From contig DKOR01000001.1 in assembly GCA_002470825.1 (NCBI GenBank), positions 1-21,191 of the forward strand: 21,191 nucleotides of DNA, read 5' to 3'. The translations under genes and the position numbers were made by a program. The stretch comes from Thiotrichaceae bacterium UBA7357. Lineage in GTDB: Bacteria > Pseudomonadota > Gammaproteobacteria > Eutrophobiales > Eutrophobiaceae. Shown here in pieces: positions 1 through 9,257 of the stretch; within the stretch, counting starts at the first letter, position 1, and each line of letters begins with the position of its first letter. Below the pieces are notes generated by a model. That model did not search any database and was not told where the DNA came from. It saw only the letters and a program-made list of their open reading frames with translations.

Positions 1-36
1 ATCACACATAAATTAAAATTATGAGGGTAATACTAT

Positions 37-291
37 ATGGACGAACAAAAACAAAATGCAATCGAAGCTGCGGCGTTTCGTCGTTTATTAGAACATCTAA
101 GAGAACATAGCGACATACAAAACATTGAGCTTATGAATCTGGCTAGTTTTTGTCGTAATTGCTTGTCAAAATGGTATCTATCCGCAGCAGAAGATAGAGG
201 CGTTGAAATGAACTACGATAAAGCACGAGAAGTTATCTATGGTATACCATATTCAGAATGGAAAGATCGTTATCAAAGTGAAGTGAAGTGA
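37..291 (+). CDS. DUF1244 family protein
   Basis: This is an 84-residue soluble protein that I recognise as the DUF1244 (SMc04008-like) family, small helical proteins of unknown function widespread in Proteobacteria. The core FCRNCLSKWYLSAA, with its paired cysteines (CRNC), followed by a YDKAREVIYGIPYSEWK segment near the C-terminus, is the family signature. No signal peptide or membrane segment is visible. The ATG is preceded by a GAGGG ribosome-binding site about nine bases upstream, which supports this start. It stands alone: the next gene is on the opposite strand. The length is near the usual size for the family. Family membership is confident; no function can be given. Confidence 0.88.
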   Translation: MDEQKQNAIEAAAFRRLLEHLREHSDIQNIELMNLASFCRNCLSKWYLSAAEDRGVEMNYDKAREVIYGIPYSEWKDRYQSEVK

Positions 292-415
292 ATGTGGAGG
301 CAGAATAAGTAAAGTATATTGGCCGTGTGGTGAAGTTTTTTAATGAGATATCGTTTTCGAGCTGGAGATGAAGGACAGGTTGGAGAAAATGGAATGAAGT
401 ATTCAATAAGATTGA

Positions 416-1360
416 TTAATAAATTGGTGTGACACGATAACCCTTTTTGCTTAAGCTTTGTAATAGGCCTTTTTCATCAGTCAAATGAGATGCGCCAACT
501 GCAACAAAAACATTCCCACTCTTGAAAGCTATTTCTATTCTTTGAAGCATTTTTTTATTTCGGTCATATAAAATATTTTGCATGAAACGTTCAAAGACTG
601 CCTCGTCATGATGTGGTTGGTTATTAAATGCGAGTATTCCTGCAAGATCACGATTTACATAGAGTTCAACTAACGTTATGGTTTCTCTCATTATTTTAGC
701 ATGATTACATATGGTATCTTTCAGGATGATTAGTTGGTCTTCAATTAATAAACTGTCTAGTGCTGAAAGTATTTCTTCCATTGATTCAAGAGATTCTATT
801 GTTAGTTTGTGCTGTTTAGAAAAATTCAATAAATTATCTTCTAGATTAGGCGCTCTTGTGGGTTTCGGTCTTCCGACTAAACTGAATGCTGCCCAGGGCT
901 TTATATATTCTAATTTTTTTTGTTCAATGCCATAGTCTTTTATCAAGTTCTTTAACTCATTAAAAAACTCTATCTCAAGCATATCGTTGAGTTTTTCACC
1001 ATCTTTGAAATACATCATATCTATGAAGGACTGATAAGCTTTTTGATTTGGAATGGTTTCGAGAATTAATGTTTTACTCTGTCTTAAAGCAAGTTGTACC
1101 TCGGGAGATAGTTTGGTCACAGTATAATCTTGTGAATGCATAGTACCGAACAAATAATTAAACTTTCCCTCGGGACTTTCTATTTTCCAAAGCAACCCTT
1201 TTTTATATATATTAGAGTAATTTCTCGTTATATACTCAACAGTTTTTTCTGGAATAGACCTGAATTCTTTGCATACATTAGACAAATTAGACTCCGCATA
1301 GGAAAATACGGGAATAATTAACAGGATGAATATATAACTGGTTCTATTATTTATATACAT
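416..1360 (-). CDS. TraB/GumN-family secreted protein (Tiki-like putative metalloprotease)
   Basis: A 314-residue protein starting at the ATG at 1360 (MYINNRTSYIF...). The frame extends to a TTG at 1408, but the ATG start places a clean N-terminal signal peptide (hydrophobic IFILLIIPVFSYA, cleavage near SYA-ES) at the front, so I prefer it. Family marks are the early NYLFGTMHSQD (the G-T-x-H motif), LILE shortly after, and the C-terminal VGASHLTDEKGLL...GYRV motif (G-x-x-H) typical of TraB/PrgY/GumN domains. Relatives include GumN of xanthomonads and eukaryotic Tiki proteases; the conserved His and Glu are thought to bind metal. It is divergent from the RND efflux operon, with 99 bases between them. 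Substrate and role are unknown. Confidence 0.85.
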   Translation of the reverse strand: MYINNRTSYIFILLIIPVFSYAESNLSNVCKEFRSIPEKTVEYITRNYSNIYKKGLLWKIESPEGKFNYLFGTMHSQDYTVTKLSPEVQLALRQSKTLILETIPNQKAYQSFIDMMYFKDGEKLNDMLEIEFFNELKNLIKDYGIEQKKLEYIKPWAAFSLVGRPKPTRAPNLEDNLLNFSKQHKLTIESLESMEEILSALDSLLIEDQLIILKDTICNHAKIMRETITLVELYVNRDLAGILAFNNQPHHDEAVFERFMQNILYDRNKKMLQRIEIAFKSGNVFVAVGASHLTDEKGLLQSLSKKGYRVTPIY

Positions 1361-1459
1361 GGAGTATTTTAATTCAAGTAGATCCCAATTGAATTTGTAA
1401 AATGGCAAATTTTAAGCTTATTTATTAAAAATATCATTAATTCAATATTTTCCAAACTT

Positions 1460-2932
1460 ATGATTCTATCCATAAAATCAAACTTGTCCATATTCCTAGT
1501 CTGCTTGAGTATGCAGGGCTGCATGAATCAGGCGTACTATGAAGAACCAATTAATATGACTGATGTTTTAGATGAGATTAATTCTTGGTCCATAAGCAAT
1601 CCCGATTTAAATAAATTTCTTAAATTGAATGGAGTTGCGTCTGAGGTTTTTCAGACTAATATATTTTCAATTGATCGTCTATTCTTAACAGGAATATATT
1701 ATGATCCTGAAATGCAAAGAGCGTATAAGAAATGGAAAAAGTCAAAAATTATTTTAGATCATAGTGATTATAAAATAAATCCAGAGTTCTTTATTCCCTT
1801 TGAGCATCATAGTGACACATCTGATGGACAATCAGAATGGACTATAGGTGTCGTTCTAAGTTTTATCTATGAACGCAAGAGTAAACGGGAGGCGAGAATA
1901 GCTAAAGAACAAGTTAATCTGTTAAATTCAAGCTTAGAGATGTATCGACTTGTTTTGGATCGTTATGGTTTATTCGAAGAGAAATATCATGCTTATGCAC
2001 TAAGGCGAGCAAAAATTTCAGAGATCAAAAATGAGCTTATAGTCTTGAGAGACTTATTTGTACATCTACAAAACAAGTATGAGTTGGGAGCTGTGAGTCA
2101 ATTCAAGCTGAATTCAATGAAGCTTGAATTACAACGAAGTTTGTTTCAATTGAGTTTGCAGGAAAACAAACTGCAAGAAAATAAAGATGAGCTATTAACG
2201 ATGACTCATTTGGCTCAATCCGAGTTGGATATGATCAAAATTGAAATTATAAACCCATTGTCGTTTGCAGAGATAGCATATCAAGAGATGGAGATAATTG
2301 ATTCAGATCTCGCAGAATTACAGAAAGTGATGATGAACAATAATTTGGATATGGCGATCAAGTTAAATGATTATGCTCAATCTGAAGCAGATCTGAGACT
2401 AGAAATAGAGAAACAATATCCCGATCTGGTTCTATCTCCTGGATTTATTTTCGATCAAACAGATAATCTTTGGTCTTTAGGAAGTTCATGGGTATTACCT
2501 CTGTTTAAAAATAGCCAACAAGATTTCAATATTTTAAAAGCAATTGAAGAGCGTAAAATAAAGCAACAAGAGGTTATTGTATTACAAAAAGAAATGCTAA
2601 ATTCACTTTACCAGAAATACCGGTCAGTTGTACGTCATAAATCATCAATTAAGATAAGTGATGACATTGTTGAATCTATTGAGCAACGTGAGAAAGAACT
2701 AGAAAAGCAGATGGAAATAGGTGGGATAGATTTAATTACAATAATGAGAAATAAGATAGAGTTTTATAAAGCTCGAAAGGAGCGTATTGATGTATATAAA
2801 GAAGCGATACATGCCTTACTAGAGTTTGAACATTCGTTGCAAAGTGTATATTCCAAAATAAGTATAAATGGTGTTGTGGCCTCATGGATAAAAATGATTG
2901 AAGAGAGAAGTAAAAATGAATTGGTTAATTAA
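1460..2932 (+). CDS. TolC-like outer membrane efflux protein (OMF component)
   Basis: A 490-residue protein that begins with a hydrophobic secretion signal ending in LSMQGC, so Cys21 is a candidate lipidation site, although the lipobox (M-Q-G-C) is not canonical. The remainder is long amphipathic helix in two similar halves (roughly 80-250 and 280-470), as in outer membrane efflux proteins of the TolC/CusC type. The stretch DLVLSPGFIFDQTDNLWSLGSSWVLPLF, split across about 320-350, matches the beta-strand region PDLxLxPGYxxDQxxxxWxLGxxxxLPLF of heavy-metal-type OMFs. It is the first gene of a three-gene RND operon and overlaps the adaptor gene's start by 17 bases. There is no obvious Shine-Dalgarno before the ATG. 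It would form the exit duct across the outer membrane. Confidence 0.85.
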   Translation: MILSIKSNLSIFLVCLSMQGCMNQAYYEEPINMTDVLDEINSWSISNPDLNKFLKLNGVASEVFQTNIFSIDRLFLTGIYYDPEMQRAYKKWKKSKIILDHSDYKINPEFFIPFEHHSDTSDGQSEWTIGVVLSFIYERKSKREARIAKEQVNLLNSSLEMYRLVLDRYGLFEEKYHAYALRRAKISEIKNELIVLRDLFVHLQNKYELGAVSQFKLNSMKLELQRSLFQLSLQENKLQENKDELLTMTHLAQSELDMIKIEIINPLSFAEIAYQEMEIIDSDLAELQKVMMNNNLDMAIKLNDYAQSEADLRLEIEKQYPDLVLSPGFIFDQTDNLWSLGSSWVLPLFKNSQQDFNILKAIEERKIKQQEVIVLQKEMLNSLYQKYRSVVRHKSSIKISDDIVESIEQREKELEKQMEIGGIDLITIMRNKIEFYKARKERIDVYKEAIHALLEFEHSLQSVYSKISINGVVASWIKMIEERSKNELVN

Positions 2933-3998
2933 ATTCAGCCTTATTTTAATAGTTATTAGTTTAGTGGTGTTTCTAGCTGTTCGCACAATCGATAAAGATA
3001 ATGATTTAATAAATAACTTAATCAAGAATAATAAAGCAGATCACAATACAAATGAACAAGGAGAGGAAAAGGAAAGAATTTTAATCATTGATGGTTATAA
3101 AGCGATAATATTAGATGAAAATGTTGCTGAAGCATCAGGATTGAAATACGAGACAGCAGAAAGTATTTCCATGAGACCAGAATTCATGGCACATGCAGAA
3201 GTTATTGATGTGAAACCTTTGGTCTCTTTGAAGGGAGATCATCAGCTTCTGTTAGTAGATCGCAAAACATTACAGGATGAACTTTATAACCATAACAAAA
3301 TTTTGGAACGTGCAGAAGCCTTGTATAAAGTAAAAAGCCTTTCAACACGAGAACTGGAGAAAATTCATCATGAACGTGATAAGAAGGCATCTGAATTAAT
3401 CGCGATTGACACGCGAATGAATAGTTTTGTCAACAAGATTAAATCTAGTTGGGGTGAAGCTATAGCAAATCTTCTTCTCCACGAACAGCAGGAAATGTTT
3501 GATGAAGTGACCTCGTATCGAAAAGCACTCGTATTATTATCTTTACCGAAAAGTAAGTCTATGGTCCCACAGAATCAAACCGTATTTGTCAGCATTCTTA
3601 ATAAGCGAAAGAGAGCTCAAAAGATGTTTTATCTTGACCAAGCAAAAGAGGTCAATAATCCGCTATATGGTGAGAGTTATTTTTATCTACTCGAGTCTCA
3701 AAGAGTTAGAGTGGGAATGCGTTTGTTCGCATGGATAGAAGAGGGTGGCAATATTAGCGAGGGTCATTTCATAACAGATCGAGCTGTTATTTGGTATGCG
3801 AATGAACCGTGGATCTACATCAAACATGGGCAGAAATCATTCATAAGAAAATCTCTGGCTATGGCTAAAAAAATAGACAATGGTTGGTTGTTGGAAGACA
3901 AGATGCTCGTTGGCGATGATTTAGTTGTTGTTGAAGGTGGGCAGACCCTGTTATCGGAAGAATTTAAATGGGCTATACCCGACGAGAATGATGATTAG
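2916..3998 (+). CDS. RND efflux periplasmic adaptor (membrane fusion protein)
   Basis: A 360-residue adaptor. I start it at the ATG at 2916, which has a GAGAG-type ribosome site about ten bases upstream and begins directly with an N-terminal membrane anchor (MNWLIKFSLILIVISLVVFLAV). A TTG 18 bases earlier is a weaker choice. After the anchor comes a short linker, then a helical hairpin (about 110-165, rich in Glu, Lys and Leu), a beta-barrel segment (GESYFYLLESQRVRVGMRLFAWI) and a C-terminal membrane-proximal domain (AVIWYANEPWIYIKHG, then LVGDDLVVVEGGQTLLSEE), which is the most recognisable part. The usual split lipoyl domain on either side of the hairpin is hard to see. It would join the outer membrane duct and the pump. 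Confidence 0.85.
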   Translation: MNWLIKFSLILIVISLVVFLAVRTIDKDNDLINNLIKNNKADHNTNEQGEEKERILIIDGYKAIILDENVAEASGLKYETAESISMRPEFMAHAEVIDVKPLVSLKGDHQLLLVDRKTLQDELYNHNKILERAEALYKVKSLSTRELEKIHHERDKKASELIAIDTRMNSFVNKIKSSWGEAIANLLLHEQQEMFDEVTSYRKALVLLSLPKSKSMVPQNQTVFVSILNKRKRAQKMFYLDQAKEVNNPLYGESYFYLLESQRVRVGMRLFAWIEEGGNISEGHFITDRAVIWYANEPWIYIKHGQKSFIRKSLAMAKKIDNGWLLEDKMLVGDDLVVVEGGQTLLSEEFKWAIPDENDD

Positions 3999-4013
3999 TC
4001 ATAAAGTATTATT

Positions 4014-7000
4014 ATGCTAGCATCGCTCGTCAAGTTCTCAATAAATCATCGTGGAATAGTCATAGCGATTGCTTCATTACTAATGATTTATAGCATCTAT
4101 CAATTATCCCGTGCAGGGCTTGATATTTTTCCTGAATTCTCTCCAAATCTAATTGTCATACAAACAGAAGCACCTGGATACTCAACACAACAAGTTGAAG
4201 TTCTTGTTACTAGACCAATAGAGACAACTTTATCCGGACTAATCGGTATCGATCATGTGCGTTCTGAATCTATACAAGGTCTATCGGTAGTAAATATTTA
4301 TTTTAAAGAAGATACTGATATCTATCGTAACAGGCAACTTGTTTCAGAGAGGCTTGCCGGATTGATTAATTTGTTACCAGAGGGTGTTGGGCCCGCAGTT
4401 CCTGTTCCCATGGCGTCATCATCGGCAACAATTTTAACCATGGGCGTGACATCATCAAGTAAAGACATGATGGAATTACGCAGCATGGTTGATTGGAACC
4501 TAGTTCCTACTCTATTAAGTGTACCAGGTGTTGCAGACGTTAATGTTTTTGGTGGTGAGATAAAACAACTGCAAATCCAAATTGATGAAAAAAAACTTAG
4601 ACAATATGGCATAGGAATAAATGAAATTGCTCATGTAGCGAAGCAAGCAACAGGAATCTTTGGTGCTGGATTCATTGAGAATAGTAATCAACGCTTAAGT
4701 CTAAGTTTGACAGGATTACCTGAACAAATAGATGAACTAGCTCAGGTTGTTGTCAAACATATAGGTGGAGTGAGTATCACGCTTGGAGATGTCGCTAATA
4801 TTGATTATGGTGCAGAACCCGCTTTTGGTGCCGGATCAATCTTAGGCAAAGAAGGTATTGTTCTTATGGTTATCGGACAATATGGTGCAAATACTTTAAA
4901 TGTATCGAATGATGTTGAAAAAGCTATTCAAGGTCTCGATAAGATCTTTGCAGAAAACGACATCAAACTTCACCCGACTTTATTTCGCCCTGCTAATTAC
5001 ATAGAACGTTCCGTAAGTAGTATCACAGGACATCTTTTGATAGGTGGTTTACTTGTTGTTATGGTTCTTGTTGTTTTTTTATTCAACTTCAGAACTGCAT
5101 TTATTTCAGTGTTGGCAATTCCGTTGTCGTTATTGACAGCCATTCTGGTTTTGTTAGAAATGGGCGTGAATCTGAATATAATGGTGATCGGTGGTCTAGC
5201 TATTGCATTAGGCGAAGTGGTGGATGATGCAATCATTGATACAGAAAATATATTCAGACGTTTAAGACAAAATAAACTTTTAAGTAACCCTCTATCAATG
5301 AAAGATGTAGTTTACAACGCATCAATGGAAGTGCGAGGTTCAGTTGTCTATGCTAGCTTTATTGTGGCATTAGTCTTTGTTCCTTTATTACATCTTGGTG
5401 GTATTACTGGACGATTGTTTGCACCGCTAGGCATGGCCTATATTTTGTCAATAATGATGTCTTTATTGGTTGCTCTGACAGTAACGCCTGCATTATGTTA
5501 TCTGCTTCTAGCAAAAGATAAGTTAAAAAATATTGAACCACCACTAATCAATATATTAGAAACATATTACGAAAAAGCTTTAACACTAATTTCACGTTCA
5601 TCCTACCTAGTAATTATTTCGACAATACTCTTTTGCTTGTCCGGTTTATCAGTATTGCCGGGGATTGGTGGTCAATTTCTCCCTAACCTTAGAGAAGGTC
5701 ATTATATTGTTCATACTTCAAGTATTTCTGGAACATCACTGCAAGAATCGATTCGTGTTGGGAATCAAGTTTCGAAATTGTTTATGGATATACCGGGAGT
5801 GATTTCTGTATCTTTCTGGTCAGGCAGGGCGGAGCGAGGCGCAGATACTTTTGGAAGTCACTATAGTGAATTTGAGGTTGATTTAAATATCAATTTGAGT
5901 GGATCAGAACAACAAGAAGTATTGGACAGCATACGCCATACATTGAATAATTTTCCTGGTTTACGTCATGAAGCACATAATTTCCTTTCTGAACGTATAC
6001 ACGAAACTATTTCCGGATATTCTACGCCTATCGTGGTTAATATCTATGGAAGTGATCTGGATGCCCTAGATAAAAAAGCAACGGAAGTATCTGCTGTGAT
6101 GAAAACTATCGACGGGGCAAGGGATGTACAAGTTCAGTCTTCTAGTCCGACGCCTCTATTGCAACTGGCATTACGTCTGGATAAATTAAAAGAGCATGGA
6201 CTCACTCCAGTTGAAGTTGTGAATAGTATTAAAACTGCATTTGAAGGCCTAGCAGTTGCGAAATATCAGGAAGATAATCGTATTTTCAATGTCGTTGTCA
6301 CCTTACCTAAAAATAAACGCCAGACACCTAACGATGTTCGTGAATTACCAATTAAAACTGTCGGAGGATTGTTGTTGCCTTTGAAAGAGTTTGCTGATGT
6401 AAGACAACAAAGCGGACGATACAGCATACTGCATCAGGATGGACAACGTGTACAGAGCATAACTAGTCATGTTGTTAATCGAGATATAGTCAGCTTCATG
6501 AATGAGCTTGAAGAAAAAGTGTTTTCACAAATTGAATTCAATACTGAAATGTATCCAGAGTTCACTGGTGCTGCGATTGAACAAGCTAAAGCAAAAGAGG
6601 AATTAATTGTACTATCGAGTGTGATCTTTTCTATTGTGATGATGCTAATTTATATGGCTATTCGCAATTTTAGGCATGTGTTATTGATGTTAATTAATTT
6701 ACCTTTTGCATTAGTAGGCGGTGTGATAGCTGTATTGATTACAGGAGGGGAACTATCTGTTGGTTCTCTCGTAGGATTTGTTACGCTTTTTGGGATTACT
6801 ATACGAAACTCAATCATGTTGGTTACTCATTATCAGTACCTTGTACAAGATGAAGGTTTACCATGGAACCTTGAGGTAGCTATCCAAGGTGCAAAGGAAA
6901 GATTACCATCAATATTGATGACTGCATTGGTGACCGCATTGGCAATGCTGCCGATTGCCATTAATAGCGATAATCCCGGTCGCGAAATCATGGGCCCTAT

Positions 7001-7097
7001 GGCGGCAATTATTATTGGAGGATTGACATCATCAACTGTACTTAATCTCCTGATAATGCCAATCATTATGCTGAAGTTTGGTCGGTTTAATAAATAA
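4014..7097 (+). CDS. RND family efflux pump, inner-membrane subunit (HME/CusA-CzcA-like)
   Basis: A full-length 1027-residue RND pump with the expected plan: a first membrane helix (about 12-30), a first large periplasmic domain starting GLDIFPEFSPNLIVIQTEAPGYS, a block of helices at about 335-500, a helix near 530-550, a second periplasmic domain, and a final helix block from about 865 to 1020. The fourth helix carries GEVVDDAIIDTEN at residues 400-412; D404 and E411 align with Asp408 and Glu415 of CzcA, but the position of CzcA Asp402 is an alanine (A398). The family is clear and looks nearer heavy-metal efflux (HME) pumps than AcrB. The substrate cannot be read from the sequence: cations are likely but organic substrates are possible. 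It is the last gene of the operon, 15 bases after the adaptor stop. Confidence 0.92.
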   Translation: MLASLVKFSINHRGIVIAIASLLMIYSIYQLSRAGLDIFPEFSPNLIVIQTEAPGYSTQQVEVLVTRPIETTLSGLIGIDHVRSESIQGLSVVNIYFKEDTDIYRNRQLVSERLAGLINLLPEGVGPAVPVPMASSSATILTMGVTSSSKDMMELRSMVDWNLVPTLLSVPGVADVNVFGGEIKQLQIQIDEKKLRQYGIGINEIAHVAKQATGIFGAGFIENSNQRLSLSLTGLPEQIDELAQVVVKHIGGVSITLGDVANIDYGAEPAFGAGSILGKEGIVLMVIGQYGANTLNVSNDVEKAIQGLDKIFAENDIKLHPTLFRPANYIERSVSSITGHLLIGGLLVVMVLVVFLFNFRTAFISVLAIPLSLLTAILVLLEMGVNLNIMVIGGLAIALGEVVDDAIIDTENIFRRLRQNKLLSNPLSMKDVVYNASMEVRGSVVYASFIVALVFVPLLHLGGITGRLFAPLGMAYILSIMMSLLVALTVTPALCYLLLAKDKLKNIEPPLINILETYYEKALTLISRSSYLVIISTILFCLSGLSVLPGIGGQFLPNLREGHYIVHTSSISGTSLQESIRVGNQVSKLFMDIPGVISVSFWSGRAERGADTFGSHYSEFEVDLNINLSGSEQQEVLDSIRHTLNNFPGLRHEAHNFLSERIHETISGYSTPIVVNIYGSDLDALDKKATEVSAVMKTIDGARDVQVQSSSPTPLLQLALRLDKLKEHGLTPVEVVNSIKTAFEGLAVAKYQEDNRIFNVVVTLPKNKRQTPNDVRELPIKTVGGLLLPLKEFADVRQQSGRYSILHQDGQRVQSITSHVVNRDIVSFMNELEEKVFSQIEFNTEMYPEFTGAAIEQAKAKEELIVLSSVIFSIVMMLIYMAIRNFRHVLLMLINLPFALVGGVIAVLITGGELSVGSLVGFVTLFGITIRNSIMLVTHYQYLVQDEGLPWNLEVAIQGAKERLPSILMTALVTALAMLPIAINSDNPGREIMGPMAAIIIGGLTSSTVLNLLIMPIIMLKFGRFNK

Positions 7098-7119
7098 AAT
7101 TAATGAAAAAAAGAAATAG

Positions 7120-7209
7120 TCACTGATAGAAAAGGAACACAAAGATATTGAAATTAGTGTGTTGCTAGCCGAAAGGCTTTCTTTCCTGAATGATGTTGAA
7201 AGATTCTGA
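7120..7209 (+). pseudogene. possible remnant resembling an AroQ-type chorismate mutase helix
   Basis: Between the RND pump and the TPR gene there is a 30-codon open stretch with no start of its own, ending at a TGA. It reads DIEISVLLAERLSFLNDVERF in its second half, which resembles the D-x-x-I-x-x-L-L-x-E-R-x-x-x-x-x-x-V-x-x-F/Y pattern of the first helix of AroQ-class chorismate mutases. The expected following Lys is replaced by the stop, and neither of the other forward frames continues convincingly. It may be the relic of a decayed gene or chance. I rate it as a hint only. Confidence 0.2.
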
Positions 7210-7308
7210 GCATATGGGTAGATTTCTTTTGCGAAGAAAAACACATGAACGATGCAAACTATCTGTGAATTGGTTAAGATTTTAGAAACATCAAAGTAAA
7301 GTATCTTC

Positions 7309-8544
7309 CTAACTTTCTTGTTTAATTGTTTCTTTCTTCAAATGTTGCAACCACCAAATAGCTTGTTCTTCTGTCGATTTGTCAGATAATGCACTAGTAA
7401 AAGCTTTTGTTGCCTTATCAATATTTCTAGAGTGGTATTGTGCAATGCCTAATAGTAAATTAATTTTGGATAATAAAACTTTGTCTTTAGATTCGAATTC
7501 AACATTAAGAACTTCAATCACCTGTTGCCACTCTTCTGCCTCAGTATATAATTGGCCGAGTCGGAGTCGTGAATAATTATCTCTAAAATTTTTAATAATT
7601 TCTTTAAATACAGGTTCAGCTTTTTTCTTTTCCTGAGCGAGCATCCAACTGTTGGCGAGCAGCTTCAACATTTCAATATCAGGCTTAATATCACCAACAG
7701 CCATTTCTTTTTCAAGGAGTACAGCCGCTTTATATGGCATTTCTAAATATAAATAGTTACTTATCAAACGGTTTATATCGTCTCTTTTTAGCAACCCTTT
7801 CGCATATGCTAGTTCATATATCGCCAATGCTTTCTTTCCCTGTTCAAGGCGTTGGTAGATTTCTGCTAACTGTAACCAATAATTTAATTTCTTTGGATAT
7901 TTGATAATGATAGTTTCAAGTAGGGTGGCAGATTTTTGATATTCATTTATCTCATAATAACCAGCTAATAGCAGTTCATACCAACTTAGTTGTGGCTTAC
8001 TGGATAAAACAAGTGCTTTCTCTGCATGAGTAATGAGCTGTTGATAGTCTTTTATATTATAATAAGCTGTTGCAGCAAGTATATGCGCATCTCCCGTCGT
8101 CTTGGTTTCAGTAGCAAACCATTTAGACAGATATTCCAAGCCTTCTTTAGACTTATCTATATGTATTAATAACTGTGCAGCAGAATAGTTTAGTTCATGT
8201 GTGACGTCTTTTGGTAGAGCATCAATAGACAATGCTTGAATAAAATTTTCTGCTGCCTCTTCGAATTCGCCTATATTACTTTTGGCAAAGCCAATAGTTT
8301 GATAGACAACAGCAGAATCATAAGCTTTGAGATTATTTGATGATATTAATTTTTTTAATTTTTTAAGCGCTTTGACATTTTGGCCTTCTTCAATCTGCTC
8401 ATGAATCCCAATTAATTCAGCATGTACATTAGATTCTAATTTATAATTTTTTTTCTTTTCTTCTGCAAAAAGTGAGCTGTAAAAAACGATAAGAATTGTG
8501 ATTAAAATGCTTTTTCCCAATTTTTTCTGCATGAATATACTCAT
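7309..8544 (-). CDS. TPR-repeat protein of the TonB2-type cluster
   Basis: A 411-residue exported protein with a signal peptide (KSILITILIVFYSSLFA, cleavage before EEKKK) followed by tandem tetratricopeptide-like helical repeats through most of its length: for example YQTIGFAKSNIGEFEEAAENFIQAL, IYQRLEQGKKALAIYELAYAKGL and LLGIAQYHSRNIDKATKAFTSAL (about 80-120, 220-260 and 360-395). The ATG at 8544 overlaps the tonB stop as ATGA, which supports it over the Met five residues in. It is the last gene of the tonB operon. In Vibrio and Shewanella a TPR protein occupies the same place at the end of the TonB2 cluster and is thought to aid the periplasmic part of energy transfer; that role is inferred from position here. 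Confidence 0.85.
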   Translation of the reverse strand: MSIFMQKKLGKSILITILIVFYSSLFAEEKKKNYKLESNVHAELIGIHEQIEEGQNVKALKKLKKLISSNNLKAYDSAVVYQTIGFAKSNIGEFEEAAENFIQALSIDALPKDVTHELNYSAAQLLIHIDKSKEGLEYLSKWFATETKTTGDAHILAATAYYNIKDYQQLITHAEKALVLSSKPQLSWYELLLAGYYEINEYQKSATLLETIIIKYPKKLNYWLQLAEIYQRLEQGKKALAIYELAYAKGLLKRDDINRLISNYLYLEMPYKAAVLLEKEMAVGDIKPDIEMLKLLANSWMLAQEKKKAEPVFKEIIKNFRDNYSRLRLGQLYTEAEEWQQVIEVLNVEFESKDKVLLSKINLLLGIAQYHSRNIDKATKAFTSALSDKSTEEQAIWWLQHLKKETIKQES

Positions 8545-9233
8545 CGTTTTAATTTAAATTTTACATCTTGATGTGCTTTCTTTTCCACGGGTTTTCCATC
8601 AATCATGTCTGGATTATATTTCCATTTTGATATTGCTTTTAAAACAGCACTATCAAAAATTTTAGGTGGTTTAGATTTTATGATAACAGGATTTTTAACT
8701 GAGCCATCAATTGCTATAATAAATTCGACAGTAACCATACCTTGTATACCACTACGTAAAGCGCGAAGAGGATATATAGGTTGTATTCTGTAAGTAGGCA
8801 CTACATTAATGTCGATATTTGGTTTGGAGGGCTTACTACGAGGCGTAGCTTTTAGTGCATTTTTTGAAAAATTTCCGAGATAAGGTGTGCCGGACAATGA
8901 TAAAGGCATGTTTATATCGGGTGGTGATAGTCTTGATTCCATGGGCTGAGGTTTTTCAATTTGAGGTTCAGCCATTTTTGGAGGCGGAGGTGGCTTTTCT
9001 AAAGGGGGTGGTTCTATCTCGTCAATTTCTTTTTTTTGTTTAGGTTGTTCAGGTTTTTGTTGTAGACGTATAAGTTTAACAGGATTGAGATCGGATAAAT
9101 TCAAGTTAAGCGTATGTTCGTTGCTTACCAATTGTTGAATTAGAATGAATATCGCAATATTGAAAATTATTGCAACAATGATTACTGACGGGACCTTTGT
9201 AGTCTCCAGAATTTTCAGATTCGAAAGTCGCAT
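8541..9233 (-). CDS. tonB: TonB energy-transducing protein (TonB2 type)
   Basis: A 230-residue TonB. One N-terminal membrane helix (about 15-34, VPSVIIVAIIFNIAIFILIQ) anchors it in the inner membrane. A Pro/Glu/Lys-rich spacer follows (about 57-100, including EPPPLEKPPPPPK), and a TonB C-terminal domain lies at 145-230, with RIQPIYPLRALRSGIQGMVTVEF and later AVLKAISKWKYNP as the classic marks. It spans the periplasm to touch the TonB box of outer membrane receptors and passes on energy from the ExbB/ExbD proton motor. It follows exbD by 24 bases, and its stop overlaps the start of the TPR gene. No TonB-dependent receptor is present in the window, so the imported ligand is unknown. Confidence 0.93.
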   Translation of the reverse strand: MRLSNLKILETTKVPSVIIVAIIFNIAIFILIQQLVSNEHTLNLNLSDLNPVKLIRLQQKPEQPKQKKEIDEIEPPPLEKPPPPPKMAEPQIEKPQPMESRLSPPDINMPLSLSGTPYLGNFSKNALKATPRSKPSKPNIDINVVPTYRIQPIYPLRALRSGIQGMVTVEFIIAIDGSVKNPVIIKSKPPKIFDSAVLKAISKWKYNPDMIDGKPVEKKAHQDVKFKLKR

Positions 9234-9257
9234 GGTTCACACAATAGTAAAAATTAA

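Noticed and set aside
343..432. 29-codon open frame after the DUF1244 gene (MRYRFRAGDEGQVG...)
   Set aside because: It has no ribosome site, overlaps the end of the TraB/GumN gene on the other strand, and shows no family resemblance I trust.
7167..7178. AGCC-GAAA-GGCT hairpin between the RND pump and the TPR gene
   Set aside because: The stem is only four base pairs and the following TTCTTTCC is a weak U-tract, so I do not call it a terminator.
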